Assembly (NCBI RefSeq): GCF_028768465.1
Contig: NZ_CP118225.1
Coordinates: forward strand, 4,507,001 to 4,571,000
Direction of reading: 5' to 3'
Source of the DNA: Rhodopirellula sp. P2
GTDB taxonomy: Bacteria > Planctomycetota > Planctomycetia > Pirellulales > Pirellulaceae
Length of the DNA stretch: 64,000 bases
This document shows, piece after piece, positions 17,269 through 26,059 of this stretch; position 1 is the first letter of the stretch, and each line of letters starts with the position of its first letter. The notes beneath the pieces are model-generated. The model saw nothing but the letters and a program-made list of their open reading frames with translations, was not told the DNA's origin and ran no database searches. The position numbers and the translations under genes are program-made.

Positions 17269-18729
17269 ATGTCCACTCCTCACCTTTCCAACGGCGGTCG
17301 TCAGTTTTTGAATCGCCGCGGGTTCCTCGGCAATGCAGCGACCGGTTTGGGATCGATCGCGCTGTTGGATTTGTTGGCCAAGGATCGACTCTTGGCCAAT
17401 CAACCGCAGATTGACCCGGCTCGTCCGTTTGCGACGCGGCCCAGTCATTTTCCGGCCAAAGCCAAGAATGTGCTGGTGATCTTTTGCGCCGGAGGGGTCA
17501 GCCAGCTCGAAACGTGGGACTACAAACCGGAGCTCATCAAACTCGATGGGCGTCCGTTGGAAGGTGGGCCGGCGGTCACTTTTCAAGGGCCGGCGGGCGA
17601 CTTGGCTCGTCCGCAATACAAGTTTCGCCAACGCGGCCAGACCGGGAAGTGGGTCAGCGACATGCTTCCGCACCTGGCGGAATTGACGGACGACATCGCC
17701 TTCATTCACTCCCTGACCAGCATCACCAACACGCACGGGCCAGCCGAAAATTTCTTGTCCACTGGCAGCCAGTTGGATGGGTTTCCCAGCTTGGGATCGT
17801 GGACCAGTTACGCACTGGGGACGGAGAACCAAAACCTGCCCGCGTATGTGGCGATTCCCGACCCGCGGGGCGTGCCGCAGAACGGTTCCAACAACTGGGG
17901 GCCTGGATTTTTGCCGGCGGCTTTCCAAGGCACGACGGTCAGTTCGAAATCGCCGATCCGACACCTCCGCGCCCCCGGCATGTCAAACGTTGCGGACGAC
18001 GCCAGTCGTGCGTTGCTCAAACGGATGAACGAACGCCATTTGGAACAACATCCAGGGGACAGCAAATTGGCGGCTCGGATTGCCAGCTATGAACTGGCCG
18101 CTCGGATGCAATTGAGCGTGCCCGAGATCACCGATTTGACGTCGGAACCGGCCCACGTGTTGAAAAGCTATGGCGCGGATGATGAGTCCAACCCGACCCG
18201 CGCGGCTTACGCCAAGAACTGCATCCTGGCTCGTCGTTTGATCGAAAGCGGCGTCCGATTTGTGCAGTTGTTCAATGGAGCCTACGCCAGCGGCGGTGCT
18301 CTGAACTGGGACGGGCATGGCAAGCTGAAGGAACAATACGATACCCACGCCGAGATTCTGGACCAACCCACCGCGGCGATGATCAAAGACATGAAGGCCC
18401 GTGGGCTGCTCGAGGACACGTTGATCGTGTGGTGCACTGAGTTTGGACGCATGCCGTTCTTTCAAAAGGGTGCCAAAGGTCGCGATCACAACCCCGATGG
18501 ATTCACATGCTGGATGACGGGCGCTGGGGTGAAGCCCGGTGTCAGCCACGGAGTGACGGACGAACTCGGGCAAAGGGCCGTGCAGGATATCCACCCACTC
18601 TATGATTTGAATGCCACGATCTTGCACCTGCTGGGGCTTGACCACGAGCGTCTGACCTTCGAACACAACGGCATCGAACGCCGCCTGACGAATGTCGAAG
18701 GGCATCTGATTCGCGAAGTTTTGGCGTAG
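17269..18729 (+). CDS. DUF1501 domain protein, Tat-exported, sulfatase-fold
   Basis: The 486-aa product begins with a twin-arginine signal ([12 protein letters not shown], about residues 16-27). It contains DUF1501 hallmarks, including the N-terminal '[22 protein letters not shown]' type strand with the metal-binding Asp, and TEFGRMPF with GRDHNPDGF towards the C-terminus. DUF1501 proteins resemble the alkaline phosphatase/sulfatase fold, but their reaction is not known. It follows the PSCyt/PSD1 gene after 60 bp and is probably co-transcribed. ATG 17269 places the RR motif correctly; an in-frame start at 17224 is less likely. Confidence 0.9.
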   Translation: MSTPHLSNGGRQFLNRRGFLGNAATGLGSIALLDLLAKDRLLANQPQIDPARPFATRPSHFPAKAKNVLVIFCAGGVSQLETWDYKPELIKLDGRPLEGGPAVTFQGPAGDLARPQYKFRQRGQTGKWVSDMLPHLAELTDDIAFIHSLTSITNTHGPAENFLSTGSQLDGFPSLGSWTSYALGTENQNLPAYVAIPDPRGVPQNGSNNWGPGFLPAAFQGTTVSSKSPIRHLRAPGMSNVADDASRALLKRMNERHLEQHPGDSKLAARIASYELAARMQLSVPEITDLTSEPAHVLKSYGADDESNPTRAAYAKNCILARRLIESGVRFVQLFNGAYASGGALNWDGHGKLKEQYDTHAEILDQPTAAMIKDMKARGLLEDTLIVWCTEFGRMPFFQKGAKGRDHNPDGFTCWMTGAGVKPGVSHGVTDELGQRAVQDIHPLYDLNATILHLLGLDHERLTFEHNGIERRLTNVEGHLIREVLA

Positions 18730-18798
18730 GCAGCGAGCTTTCGTTGCAACCGCACTCGGGGTTCATTCGGATCGCTGTTTCATGCCGAAGGTAAGGAG

Positions 18799-20130
18799 CT
18801 ACGGTGTCGGGATGTCGTTGAGGATGAAGTCGACGGCGTCTTGTGCGACGGAAGTGGGGGACTCGTAGATCAGTTTGGATCCCGGGGGAGGTGAGCCGGT
18901 GGCACCGAAATCAAACAGGTAGCCAATGCCGACGCCGGAATCCGTTTGGCGAAACACTTGGTAACCCAAGTGGTCCAGTCGGGTATCGTCGTTCAGTAAA
19001 ACGTAGGCATCGTTTTCAAAGATCCATTGACGATGACTCTCCAGCGATCGGCCGGCGGATTGCAATTCGACACCGACCCGAATTTCGCGAAGCGGATCCG
19101 CGTCCCGAACGGATTCGATCGCGACGGTCATTTGGTCTTCCGTTTGAGAAGCCGCCGGGTCGTTGAGATCCAACGAAAATGTTTCTCGACGACCTGGGAT
19201 CATCGCGGTGAGCGTGCCAGACAGCCGCTCGATCTTTTCAGCGGGCAAGCTGGGCAACTGCATCGGCAGAAAGAACTCGCTTTGAGCCATTTCACTGTTG
19301 GTTGCGATGTCGATTGTCTCGCCGCTGGTTTGCGGAATCAAGGCTTCCCCTGAGTCCAGCTTTCCGTTGACGGCGCTGATGGGCAGCGACAACCCAATCG
19401 GCGTTCGGTTGGGTTGCCATTCGATGCTGAGATTGAGATTCATTCCGCTCAGTTCCGGTGACCGCAGAACACGTCGGGCCGTCACCACGGTGGGTTCGAG
19501 CCGATAGATGCCAACGTAAGCGGCCGACTCGACTCGAGAAGGACGGTTGGCCTGGCGAGGAATCAGCATCAGCGTCGTCCGGTCGCCGCCGTAGAAATTG
19601 ATGTCCAAGTTCGCTTGATCCAGAACATGATCGACCGCGTGCCAAAAGTTCAGCGGTGAACGCGGGGCTTGAATCGATTGGCTGGGATCGACACCGGGGC
19701 CGGCGGCTTCGAGATCAAACTCGACTTCGCTGGCCGCCGAGATCGCTTCGAGAGCTTCGCCGAGAGTCTTCGCGTTTTGAAGCCGAATCAGTTGCGTCTC
19801 GATGTGCGTTTCTGCTTTGCGAGTCGCCCATTCGGCACGGACACGATTGAGGCGTTCGCGAGCTTCGATCGACAGGTCATCCAAAATTGACGGCAGGTAA
19901 TCTGACGCGTCCGGTCCCGCTTCGATCAACTTCTGCTCGGCAGCACGACGCGTCTGGGCTTCGTCGGCATCGAGCTCGGCGATCCAGATCGGAACCTCCA
20001 GTTCCAAGTCGGTGGCTTCCGTCGTGTCTTGTCCAAACAGCGGCGTCCCGGCGATGGCAGTCAGGCAGAGGGCCATCAAGGTCACCGCAATCGGGACAAG
20101 CCGATGGTGCGTGACGTGAAAACGGTGCAT
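18799..20130 (-). CDS. Secreted hypothetical protein, 443 aa
   Basis: It has an N-terminal signal peptide (hydrophobic residues about 12-30, cleavage near GTPLFGQ) and then a helical segment (about 45-135) rich in Glu, Ala and Arg that looks like a HEAT/coiled region. A longer strand-rich part follows, and a C-terminal segment with FDFGATGSPPPGSKLIYESPTS. I know the architecture from planctomycete genomes only as hypothetical. It stands alone, convergent with the DUF1501 gene and divergent from the peptidase-like gene at 20336. Envelope or periplasmic location is likely. Confidence 0.75.
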   Translation of the reverse strand: MHRFHVTHHRLVPIAVTLMALCLTAIAGTPLFGQDTTEATDLELEVPIWIAELDADEAQTRRAAEQKLIEAGPDASDYLPSILDDLSIEARERLNRVRAEWATRKAETHIETQLIRLQNAKTLGEALEAISAASEVEFDLEAAGPGVDPSQSIQAPRSPLNFWHAVDHVLDQANLDINFYGGDRTTLMLIPRQANRPSRVESAAYVGIYRLEPTVVTARRVLRSPELSGMNLNLSIEWQPNRTPIGLSLPISAVNGKLDSGEALIPQTSGETIDIATNSEMAQSEFFLPMQLPSLPAEKIERLSGTLTAMIPGRRETFSLDLNDPAASQTEDQMTVAIESVRDADPLREIRVGVELQSAGRSLESHRQWIFENDAYVLLNDDTRLDHLGYQVFRQTDSGVGIGYLFDFGATGSPPPGSKLIYESPTSVAQDAVDFILNDIPTP

Positions 20131-20335
20131 GTCAAGCTTTCGAGAGAAGTATTGAACTAAAAAATTGGTGGTCAGCGTTAAAACCGTGAGGGTACGAGGA
20201 ACCTTCCGTCCAAAACCGGTGTCCGCCCGTCCGACGCTTCAATCTTAACCTAGGCTTGAATAGATCGCGTGGGTGTTGGGGGGCATCAACGGTTCGGTTG
20301 TGTTCTTGTGTTGCTCCTCGCCGTTGAATTCCAGC

Positions 20336-21586
20336 ATGTCGATGACTTTCACCACCATCGCAAAATCATTGAACGTCGTGCCTTCTGGCAGGCGGAAGCG
20401 ACCTGCGTCCAGCGGCAGGACTCGATCGCGACGAAAACGTGGTGTGGGCTTGGCCGCTGCGATCCTGTGCAGTGGATTGTTGCACAACGAAGCCGGCGGT
20501 GAGCCCGTCACGCCCGCGTCTCCTGAACGCTCTCAGCACCTCGTGTCTTCCAAAACACTGGCTCCCTCGATTCGACCGGGGTTGGTCGAATTTCGAATTG
20601 GGAACAAGTGGCAAAGCGGTCTGCACTTGATTGAGTCGCAAGATGAATCGCTGGTGATTGGCAGAGACGGTTGGTTGCACACGATCAGTCGAACAGAAAA
20701 ATCAGAAGCGATGCGGTCGGTCACGGGAAAATTCCTGCCGACCACTTCGGTCGAACTTCGCAACCAATTGCGGGCTGAGTTCGGCAGGGAGTTTGAGGTG
20801 ATTGCCACCCAAAACTTCTTGGTGGTCCAACCCCGAGGCCGCGGGAGTCGTTGGCCGAAAATGTTTGAGCAATGTCATCGCTCGTTTGTGAACTACATGG
20901 AACGACGCGGCGTGAAAGTTCGCGAGGGTCGCTTTCCGATGGTGGCGGTGGTTTTGCCCGATGCTCGCGCCATGTACGACGAGATCGCGAGATTGGGAAT
21001 CGATGTTTCGCGTGTCGCCGGTCTGTACGCAAACAAGTGCAACCGTGTGATGACGCATGACGGTGGTGCCTTGAGTTCCATCGCAGCGACCGTTCGCCAT
21101 GAAGCGGCTCATCAATCGGCCTTCAATTGCGGCGTGCACAGCCGAGTCAACGACACCCCGAGCTGGGTGACGGAAGGCATCGGTCAAATGTTTGAACCCA
21201 CGGCGATGAGTTCGGGACGAAGCGGAACCCGATTGGTCGAGCGTGTGAACAAAGACTCGGTCCGGCAACTCCGTGAAACCATCGACATGGATGATCCCGC
21301 GGAAGTGGCGCGATGGGTGGACCGGATGATCCGCAGCGATGACCTGTTTCGCAACCCGACCACGATCCACACCGCCTACGCACTGGCTTGGTCGATGATG
21401 TTCTACCTGGCCGAACGTGACACCGAGGCTTTCGCGGACATTTTGAACTTCACGGCCACACGGCCCCCGTTTGAAACCTATCGATCCGGCCAACGGATGA
21501 TCGATTTTGAACGCGTGGTGGGCAGCGACGTGCGTGATTTCAGCAATCGATTGACGCGGTTCGTCGCGAATTTGCCGTCCCAATAG
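20336..21586 (+). CDS. Exported DUF1570-type zinc-peptidase-like protein, 416 aa
   Basis: A basic N-terminus (RRKR...RRKRG) precedes a hydrophobic export segment (GLAAAILCSGLL). The core has the gluzincin-type metal site HEAAH in TVRHEAAHQSAF and a downstream WVTEGIGQMFE segment with the likely third ligand Glu, the layout of DUF1570 proteins of planctomycetes. A zinc-dependent peptidase activity outside the cytoplasm is plausible but unproven. ATG 20336 is chosen over 20273 because it gives a compact signal sequence. Transcribed divergently from the secreted protein at 18799-20130. Confidence 0.8.
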   Translation: MSMTFTTIAKSLNVVPSGRRKRPASSGRTRSRRKRGVGLAAAILCSGLLHNEAGGEPVTPASPERSQHLVSSKTLAPSIRPGLVEFRIGNKWQSGLHLIESQDESLVIGRDGWLHTISRTEKSEAMRSVTGKFLPTTSVELRNQLRAEFGREFEVIATQNFLVVQPRGRGSRWPKMFEQCHRSFVNYMERRGVKVREGRFPMVAVVLPDARAMYDEIARLGIDVSRVAGLYANKCNRVMTHDGGALSSIAATVRHEAAHQSAFNCGVHSRVNDTPSWVTEGIGQMFEPTAMSSGRSGTRLVERVNKDSVRQLRETIDMDDPAEVARWVDRMIRSDDLFRNPTTIHTAYALAWSMMFYLAERDTEAFADILNFTATRPPFETYRSGQRMIDFERVVGSDVRDFSNRLTRFVANLPSQ

Positions 21587-22139
21587 TTGCCTGACTCCAG
21601 TGGCCGTTCATGAACGGATGGCGTTTCAGATCCGGCGATGTTCGCTTTTGATGCGATTGGGCTCCCCCGGCGTTTGAGCGAAGCAGGTACGCAGGTGTCA
21701 TCGGGTATGTGAGCCGCTGGCGTTAGCCACGGTTTTCACGCACAACCCAGGCTAACGCTAGACTATCAAAAGGTTGGTATTGACACGGAAAATGCGACGT
21801 TGATTTTCATTCTGTCCTACGCCCCAACGGGGCAGCTCTAAGATAGCCCCAGGCATCGCCTGGGGTTTCGTTACGGAGATTCCGACACCAGCCCCAACGG
21901 GGCGGCCCTAAGAAAGACTCCCCAAAACCCGCTAGGACCGCCCCCGTTGGGGCTTTGTAATCTTGGTCCCGCCACAACCCAGGGCGTTGCCCTGGGCTGG
22001 CATAGGGCTGCCCCGTTGGGGCGAAGTCGAGGAACAAAACCTGCGCAGTCCAAAGCGGTGTCAATACCAACCTTTTGACAGCCCAGGCGAACGCCCAAAC
22101 GGCTCACAGGGTTGTGCTTGATCACTCCTGCCGACCTGC
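21587..22139. other. Intergenic region made almost entirely of nested repeats
   Basis: After about 90 bp of unremarkable sequence, the region is filled by a dispersed repeat (21681-22143) that has itself been interrupted by a 313-bp element with terminal inverted repeats (21766-22078). Short frames here are repeat-encoded and not credible genes. Confidence 0.7.
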
Positions 22140-22143
22140 TTAG
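21681..22143 (+). repeat. Dispersed intergenic repeat, copy 3, split by a second element
   Basis: The left half (21681-about 21755) matches 60722-60795 closely (AAGCAGGTACGCAGGTGTCA, then GTGAGCCG(C/T)TGGCGTTAGCC). The right half (22082-22143) matches the rest (GCGAACGCCCAAACGGCTCA ... CCGACCTGCTTAG). The last bases overlap the stop codon of the oxidoreductase gene at 22140. Confidence 0.85.
21766..22078. mobile_element. MITE-like element with 21-bp perfect terminal inverted repeats
   Basis: The ends TCAAAAGGTTGGTATTGACA(C) and its exact complement bound 313 bp with no transposase. The inside holds several palindromes (GCCCCAACGGGGC, CCCCAGGC/GCCTGGGG). The flanks repeat CCCAGGC(T/G)AACGC on both sides, compatible with a target duplication, though that motif is also part of the host repeat. 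Confidence 0.75.
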
Positions 22144-23564
22144 AGAACCTTGGTTTGGCCGGGGACCGCGACCGCGTAGTTTCCGTCGGGAAGTGGCTGA
22201 ACGGGGGCGATGTCCTGAAGGGAATTCAGCGTGTCAACGTCGGCCAAGCAGTGGCCGCTTTGCAGGGCCTCGTTCCAGCGAACAATTTTGCCCGAGTAGC
22301 TGGCCATTCGCCCCATGATCGCGGTCATGGTGCTGGTCGCCCCGTATTCACCTTCGTTGGGAATCTCTCCATTTCGAAGTGCTGCGAAGAGGTCGTTCTG
22401 GGCTTGCTGGCAGCCCTTGTCTTTGGAGTTCTTCTGTGCGCTCTGCCAGACCACTTTGCCGCTGGTGTCGCGAATGATCGCAGCGCTGATGTCACAGGAC
22501 CCTTGCGTGCCATGGATGTGTTCACTGACGGTGTTCCAGCAGCCACGAACATGGCGGCATTGACTGAGCAGTCGCACGTCCTTTGCGTAGGTGAACTCGA
22601 CCATGTGATGATCAAACGTTTCGCCGAGCGTTTGATCGGATCGTGAATCGCGGCCGCCTTGGCCTTGGGCGGAGACCGGGTGCTGACCGAGCACCCAATT
22701 GATCACATCCAGGTTGTGAACGTGTTGTTCGGCAATGTGGTCGCCACCAGTCCAGTTGAAGTGTTGCCACTGGCGAAGTTGATATTCCAGTTCTGAAGCG
22801 TGGTTGGGACGAGGCCGCAGTTTGGCCCCCGCACCGTTCCAGTAGGCACGGGCGAAGATGGGGTCACCAATCACACCTTCTTGAAGGCGTTCAACGCATT
22901 CCCGGTAGCGTGCTTCATGGTGGCGTTGCAGGCCAACCGCGACGGCCAAGCCCTTTTGTTTCGCAATTTCGTTGGCCGCCAGAACACGCCGGACGCCCGG
23001 CGCGTCGGTCGCGACCGGTTTTTCCATGAAGACATGTTTGCCGGCTTCAATCGCTTTCTCAAAATGCAGCGGACGGAATCCGGGAGGTGTGGTCAGGAAG
23101 ACGATGTCGGCATCGCTTTGCAGCACGTGTTTCCAACCGTCCAGCCCGACGAACCGAGCCCCGTCAACATCGACTCGCTTCCCGTCGGGCCCACTTTGAC
23201 CATGTTTGCTTTTGATCGCTCGATAGGCCGATTGCAGATTGTTTTCGAACACGTCGGCCATGGCGACCAAGCGAGTCGCTCCGTCCGTGTTCATGGCTTG
23301 GATCACAGCGTTGGTGCCACGACTGCCACAACCGATCAAGCCAATCTTGAGTGTGTCGTCGCCGTAGACATGTGCCCCCTGAGCGACGGCGAGGTTGGTG
23401 CCCAACACACTGCCGCCGGCCAGCATGATGCCGCCGCTTTGGATGAATTTGCGACGATTGGCGCGTTGGTCCAAGACGGCCGATCGCTCCGAACCGGAAA
23501 CCGGATCACCAGCGGGCTTGTTCGACGACGCGTTGTCGGGCTGCACGGGGGAGCGAGAGGGCAT
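22140..23564 (-). CDS. Gfo/Idh/MocA-family oxidoreductase, Tat-exported, 474 aa
   Basis: NAD(P)-dependent sugar or inositol dehydrogenase-type protein. A twin-arginine signal (NRRKFIQSGG, about residues 36-45) is followed by the Rossmann motif GLIGCGSRG (about 75-83), the EKPVATD segment that carries the conserved Lys of the family, and a C-terminal alpha/beta domain with HNLDVINW. Export of such a cofactor-binding enzyme by Tat is typical of planctomycetes. No operon partner is adjacent. The substrate cannot be told from sequence. Confidence 0.9.
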   Translation of the reverse strand: MPSRSPVQPDNASSNKPAGDPVSGSERSAVLDQRANRRKFIQSGGIMLAGGSVLGTNLAVAQGAHVYGDDTLKIGLIGCGSRGTNAVIQAMNTDGATRLVAMADVFENNLQSAYRAIKSKHGQSGPDGKRVDVDGARFVGLDGWKHVLQSDADIVFLTTPPGFRPLHFEKAIEAGKHVFMEKPVATDAPGVRRVLAANEIAKQKGLAVAVGLQRHHEARYRECVERLQEGVIGDPIFARAYWNGAGAKLRPRPNHASELEYQLRQWQHFNWTGGDHIAEQHVHNLDVINWVLGQHPVSAQGQGGRDSRSDQTLGETFDHHMVEFTYAKDVRLLSQCRHVRGCWNTVSEHIHGTQGSCDISAAIIRDTSGKVVWQSAQKNSKDKGCQQAQNDLFAALRNGEIPNEGEYGATSTMTAIMGRMASYSGKIVRWNEALQSGHCLADVDTLNSLQDIAPVQPLPDGNYAVAVPGQTKVL

Positions 23565-23703
23565 GAAGTGTTCGCGAAGGGGATTTCGACAGGCGGGGAC
23601 AGAGACGCGAAAACGACCCTGTTGCAGCGTGCAGTTTACCCCAGTCGAAACCGAGGGGCTAACAATGACGCAGTGATGAACGTCAATTCCGTCAAATGTT
23701 GGC

Positions 23704-25101
23704 CTATTCGTTCGGCTTTTTCAGTTTGATCAGGCCAGCTGCTTCAGCTTTTTTCAATTCTGCCTGCATGTCGACGTAGTTGGGTTCAGGCAGTTCCGGG
23801 CCTTTGCGAACGACTTCGGCGGAGATGATCGCGTCGGGAGGCAGCTGAATCTTTTTCTCGTCGCTCTTCGATGGATCGCGGCGACGCATCGCACTGACCC
23901 GGTCCATGCCTTCGATGACCCTTCCGAACACGGTCTGGTGACTGGAGGCCACGGCGACGGGCAGGAAGAAAATGGCGAATTGGGAGCTGGCGGAATTTTC
24001 GATGAAACGGCCTTCGCCCATGGGGATCTTCGCCATCACCACCGAGCCCCTGAGGACGTGATGCGCGTTTTCGTTGGTGTGCTCATCGATCAAGAATTTG
24101 CCGCTGTTGCCGCGTCCATCACCGGTCGAGTCACCAGACAGCGCCAGCATGTTGGAAACCACCTGTGTGAAGTCCAAGCCGTCGTAGAAGCCGTCTTCGA
24201 CCAGTTGGATGAAGTTGGCCACTGTGGAGGGAGCTTCTTCTGGATAGAGCTCGATCAGAACATCACCGCGAGTGGTCGTCAGGCGAACTTGTGGCAGCGA
24301 ATCCCGATCGATCTTCTCCATTCGTTCTTGTTCTTCTTTGTATTGCTTTTCCAACTCATCCAAGAAGTGCTTGTTGGCGAGGTCCACCTGTTCGAGTTCG
24401 TCCTGTCCGAGCGATTCGTAAACCTTGCGTGCCGTCTCGAAATTCCCATTGGCAATCCCCGCGCGGGCGGCGGCGAGGAACAGGTAGCGGTAGTTTTGGC
24501 CGATGTCGATCAACCTCGCTGCGGCTTCGAACGTGGCGAGATCGTAGATGTCATTGTCAAAATGGTGCTGGACCATCGTGACCATGTAGCTGGCCGCTTC
24601 AGGACTGGGAAGCAAACGAAAAACCTTGACCGAGTTTTCCATTTGCTCCTGCATCAGGTCCCAGGTTTTGTGTTGCTGTGCCCGAAATGCTTTCGAGGCA
24701 TCCCGGCTGCGATCGATGTCGTTGTTGTAGCGAATGTGAATCTTGCGGAGTTCCAGCATCGATGCCAGCAACTCTTTGTGAGTGGCTCGGAATTTCGCAT
24801 AAACCTCCTCCGCTTCTTTGCGAACGTCGTCGGGCATCTCCGCCATCGTTTTGGCGATTGCCTCGGGATCGTCTTTGACTCGGCCACCGTCAACGCCCGG
24901 TTCTGCGGCATCGGCGTTGCCGTCGGGGTGCTCATGCGGATGCTGTTCCGGATTGGCACCAGCATCCTGTGCCGACGCTTGACCAACCCAGCCCACCTGA
25001 ACGTTGGCGACCAGTCCTGCCGTCAAGAACAAGCCGGCGAGGATCGGGGCAGTCGCTAGCCGGCGTGACCGTCGAAAATGGAAGGGCGAGAGAGCGAGCA
25101 T
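23704..25101 (-). CDS. Exported cyclophilin-type peptidyl-prolyl cis-trans isomerase, 465 aa
   Basis: ATG 25101 gives a signal peptide (RRSRRLATAPILAGLFLTAGL, cleavage near ASAQD), so I prefer it to the in-frame start at 25152. An acidic His-rich segment (EQHPHEHPDG) and a long helical domain (about 80-265, TPR-like) precede the C-terminal cyclophilin domain (about 270-450) with VRLTTTRGDVLIELYPEEAP and the FAIFF block. The active-site Arg of classic cyclophilins (FHR) seems replaced (DFTQVV), so catalytic activity is uncertain. A periplasmic folding or scaffold role is likely. Confidence 0.85.
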   Translation of the reverse strand: MLALSPFHFRRSRRLATAPILAGLFLTAGLVANVQVGWVGQASAQDAGANPEQHPHEHPDGNADAAEPGVDGGRVKDDPEAIAKTMAEMPDDVRKEAEEVYAKFRATHKELLASMLELRKIHIRYNNDIDRSRDASKAFRAQQHKTWDLMQEQMENSVKVFRLLPSPEAASYMVTMVQHHFDNDIYDLATFEAAARLIDIGQNYRYLFLAAARAGIANGNFETARKVYESLGQDELEQVDLANKHFLDELEKQYKEEQERMEKIDRDSLPQVRLTTTRGDVLIELYPEEAPSTVANFIQLVEDGFYDGLDFTQVVSNMLALSGDSTGDGRGNSGKFLIDEHTNENAHHVLRGSVVMAKIPMGEGRFIENSASSQFAIFFLPVAVASSHQTVFGRVIEGMDRVSAMRRRDPSKSDEKKIQLPPDAIISAEVVRKGPELPEPNYVDMQAELKKAEAAGLIKLKKPNE

Positions 25102-25531
25102 TCGAAAAGCCGAAGAAGAAAAAACAAGCGAAAGGTTGCCCAAGCACACCAAATCAGGGGCGATCGCGAAAGGGCAGGGCCGTCCATCGAAAGGGCCCGT
25201 CTATTCGCAAAGCCCGTCAATTCGCAGGGGTTGGCCCCGGCAAGAAACCTTCGTTCAGAAGGATCCTTGTTCGGGACGTACGCACGAACTTGGGCGATGG
25301 TTTGTTTGCTCACAAGGATTCGAAGCGAGTCCTCCTGGGCTGATTGGACGGAGCGAGGGAGCAGGAGTTGTTCCGCGGCGGATTTGTTTTGCGTTGGCGG
25401 CTTGTCGAATCACGTGATACCGTTGAATTTATGGTCCGCTGCTGGACGCCAGCCCACTTTGGCTGAGCCCGGCGCTCGGTTGCTTTGACCCTTGTTGCCC
25501 GTTCTTTTCCGGTTCTCCGACGGATCGTTTC
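25102..25531. other. Intergenic region, no gene seen
   Basis: This lies between the divergent PPIase and ispF genes. Overlapping short frames exist on both strands, but none has a credible start or domain. Promoters for both neighbours should be here. Confidence 0.5.
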
Positions 25532-26029
25532 ATGACCAGCTCTCCCTCCCTCGCCTTTCGAATCGGACTGGGCTACGACTCACACCGGCTGGGAGAAGGC
25601 GGTCCACTGCGAATCGGTGGGGTTGAAATTCCTGGGGATTTTCATGCCATCGGTCACAGCGACGCCGATGTGTTGCTGCACGCGGTGACGGACGCGTTGA
25701 TGGGAGCCATCGCGGGGCCTGACATCGGCCGGTTGTTCCCCGATGACGCCGAAGTCAACCGGGACCGTGACAGCCGCGACTTTGTCGTCGAAGCCCTCCG
25801 GCGAGTGCAGCAGGCGGGGTACGAAATCAACAATCTCGACGCGGTGATTTTGGCCCAGAAACCGAAGATGGCACCGCACATTGACACGATGCGGGAATCG
25901 CTTGCGGAGATGTTGCAAACCAGCGTCGAACAGGTTGGCTTGAAGGCCAAGACTGGTGAAGGCGTCGATGCTGTCGGACGCAGCGAAGCGATCGCGGCCA
26001 GAGTCGTGGTGATGCTTCACCGCCGTTGA
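25532..26029 (+). CDS. ispF: 2-C-methyl-D-erythritol 2,4-cyclodiphosphate synthase
   Basis: Fifth enzyme of the MEP isoprenoid pathway, converting CDP-ME 2-phosphate to MEcPP in the cytoplasm. The 165-aa product has the family length and motifs: the metal ligands in GYDSHR (D and H), the HSDADVLLHAVTDAL block with the third ligand His, and the C-terminal KAKTGEGVDAVGRSEAI signature. It is not fused to ispD. Monocistronic by position, convergent with fliD. Confidence 0.96.
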   Translation: MTSSPSLAFRIGLGYDSHRLGEGGPLRIGGVEIPGDFHAIGHSDADVLLHAVTDALMGAIAGPDIGRLFPDDAEVNRDRDSRDFVVEALRRVQQAGYEINNLDAVILAQKPKMAPHIDTMRESLAEMLQTSVEQVGLKAKTGEGVDAVGRSEAIAARVVVMLHRR

Positions 26030-26059
26030 GAGGCAGAATGCCGATCAATTCCTCGCGGA

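Noticed and set aside
21807-22125. 84-87-codon minus-strand frames
   Set aside because: They lie entirely within the MITE-like element and reflect its palindromic repeats.
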